Below are positions 42,907 to 43,035 of a stretch of DNA of 43,035 nucleotides, piece by piece. Position 1 is the first letter of the stretch. Every line of letters begins with the position of its first letter. This DNA comes from an uncultured Rhodospirillales bacterium (GTDB taxonomy: Bacteria; Pseudomonadota; Alphaproteobacteria; Acetobacterales; Acetobacteraceae), in assembly GCA_903845065.1 (NCBI GenBank), contig CAIMWH010000171.1, positions 1 to 43,035 of the forward strand. The letters run 5' to 3'. The notes under the pieces were generated by a model. The model saw nothing but the letters and a program-made list of their open reading frames with translations. It made no database searches and was not told where the DNA came from. The translations under genes and the position numbers were made by a program.

Positions 42907-43035
42907 GCAAGCGGTTCTTTTTTGAAAAAAAAGAACCAAAAAACTTTTATCCGATGGCTTCGCCGTCTCCCGGGAGAGCGGCGAAGCCATTGGATAAAAA
43001 AGTTTTTGCTTCTTTTTTCAAAAAGAAGCGCTTGC
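42907..43035. repeat. nested palindromic repeat, copy E (reaches window end)
   Basis: The most symmetrical copy. Outer ends GCAAGCGG (42907) and GCGCTTGC (43028-43035); left hairpin GGTTC..GAACC, right hairpin GCTTC..GAAGC; inner arms 42948-42964 (TATCCGATGGCTTCGCC) and 42980-42996 are complementary at 16 of 17 positions, and the loop contains the 12-base palindrome TCTCCCGGGAGA. It begins a few bases after the binding-protein stop codon, a good place for a terminator. It may extend past the window. Confidence 0.92.

Overview
The window is 43 kb of very GC-rich DNA with tightly packed, operon-rich genes. It looks like a free-living alphaproteobacterium, most likely in Rhodospirillales/Acetobacteraceae. 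The clues are the alphaproteobacterial SOS box (GTTC-N7-GTTC) in front of lexA, the trpC-moaC-moeA-lexA gene order, a nasT-nasS nitrate-sensing pair, twin-arginine signal peptides and many ATGA/TGATG-coupled starts. The family-level placement is inference from gene content, not from a marker gene. No rRNA, tRNA, CRISPR, transposase or phage gene was seen, and no gene-free stretch exceeds about 210 bp.

Layout. 1-4402 (minus): a CoA-transferase subunit, an ADP-forming acyl-CoA synthetase and a thiamine-diphosphate enzyme of the acetolactate synthase family. 4484-8029: two D-2-hydroxyacid dehydrogenases flanking two RNA-modification genes (RluA-type pseudouridine synthase, TrmH-type methyltransferase). 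8084-11746: a complete Opp/Dpp-type ABC exporter/importer core (two permeases, two ATPases) without a binding protein; an orphan family-5 binding protein lies at 41398-42900. 11825-13652: a small periplasmic cytochrome c and a Cyc2-like monoheme cytochrome fused to a predicted outer-membrane barrel, the latter behind a perfect FNR/FixK box. 13771-14628: a divergent polysaccharide deacetylase (YibQ type).

14664-28115 is a nitrate assimilation regulon read in one direction: nasT (ANTAR RNA-binding regulator, own sigma-54-type promoter), then a consensus sigma-54 promoter and a leader with two hexaloop hairpins of the ANTAR type, followed by nasS, nrtA, nrtB, nrtD, an FAD oxidoreductase, nirA, a CysJ-like reductase, nasA and cysG. 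The parts fit together: nitrate is imported by NrtABD, reduced to nitrite by NasA (Mo-bis-MGD), and to ammonium by the siroheme enzyme NirA, with CysG making the siroheme and the CysJ-like protein and FAD oxidoreductase as likely electron donors. NasS would hold NasT until nitrate binds, and NasT would act on the leader RNA. The moaC and moeA genes at 31675-33357 make the molybdenum cofactor that NasA needs.

28065-43035 is mixed housekeeping: a Gfo/Idh/MocA oxidoreductase, a gamma-glutamyltransferase homologue, lexA, moeA, moaC, trpC, an SDR, a TauE/SafE permease, an ATP-grasp gene broken by a frameshift, a CNNM/CBS protein, DUF3429, a small coiled-coil protein, a DMT transporter, a DUF1223 protein and the orphan binding protein. 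Five copies (one half-size) of a 130-140 bp nested palindrome are scattered between genes; their hairpin stems show compensatory base changes between copies, which makes this repeat family one of the more interesting unexplained features here.
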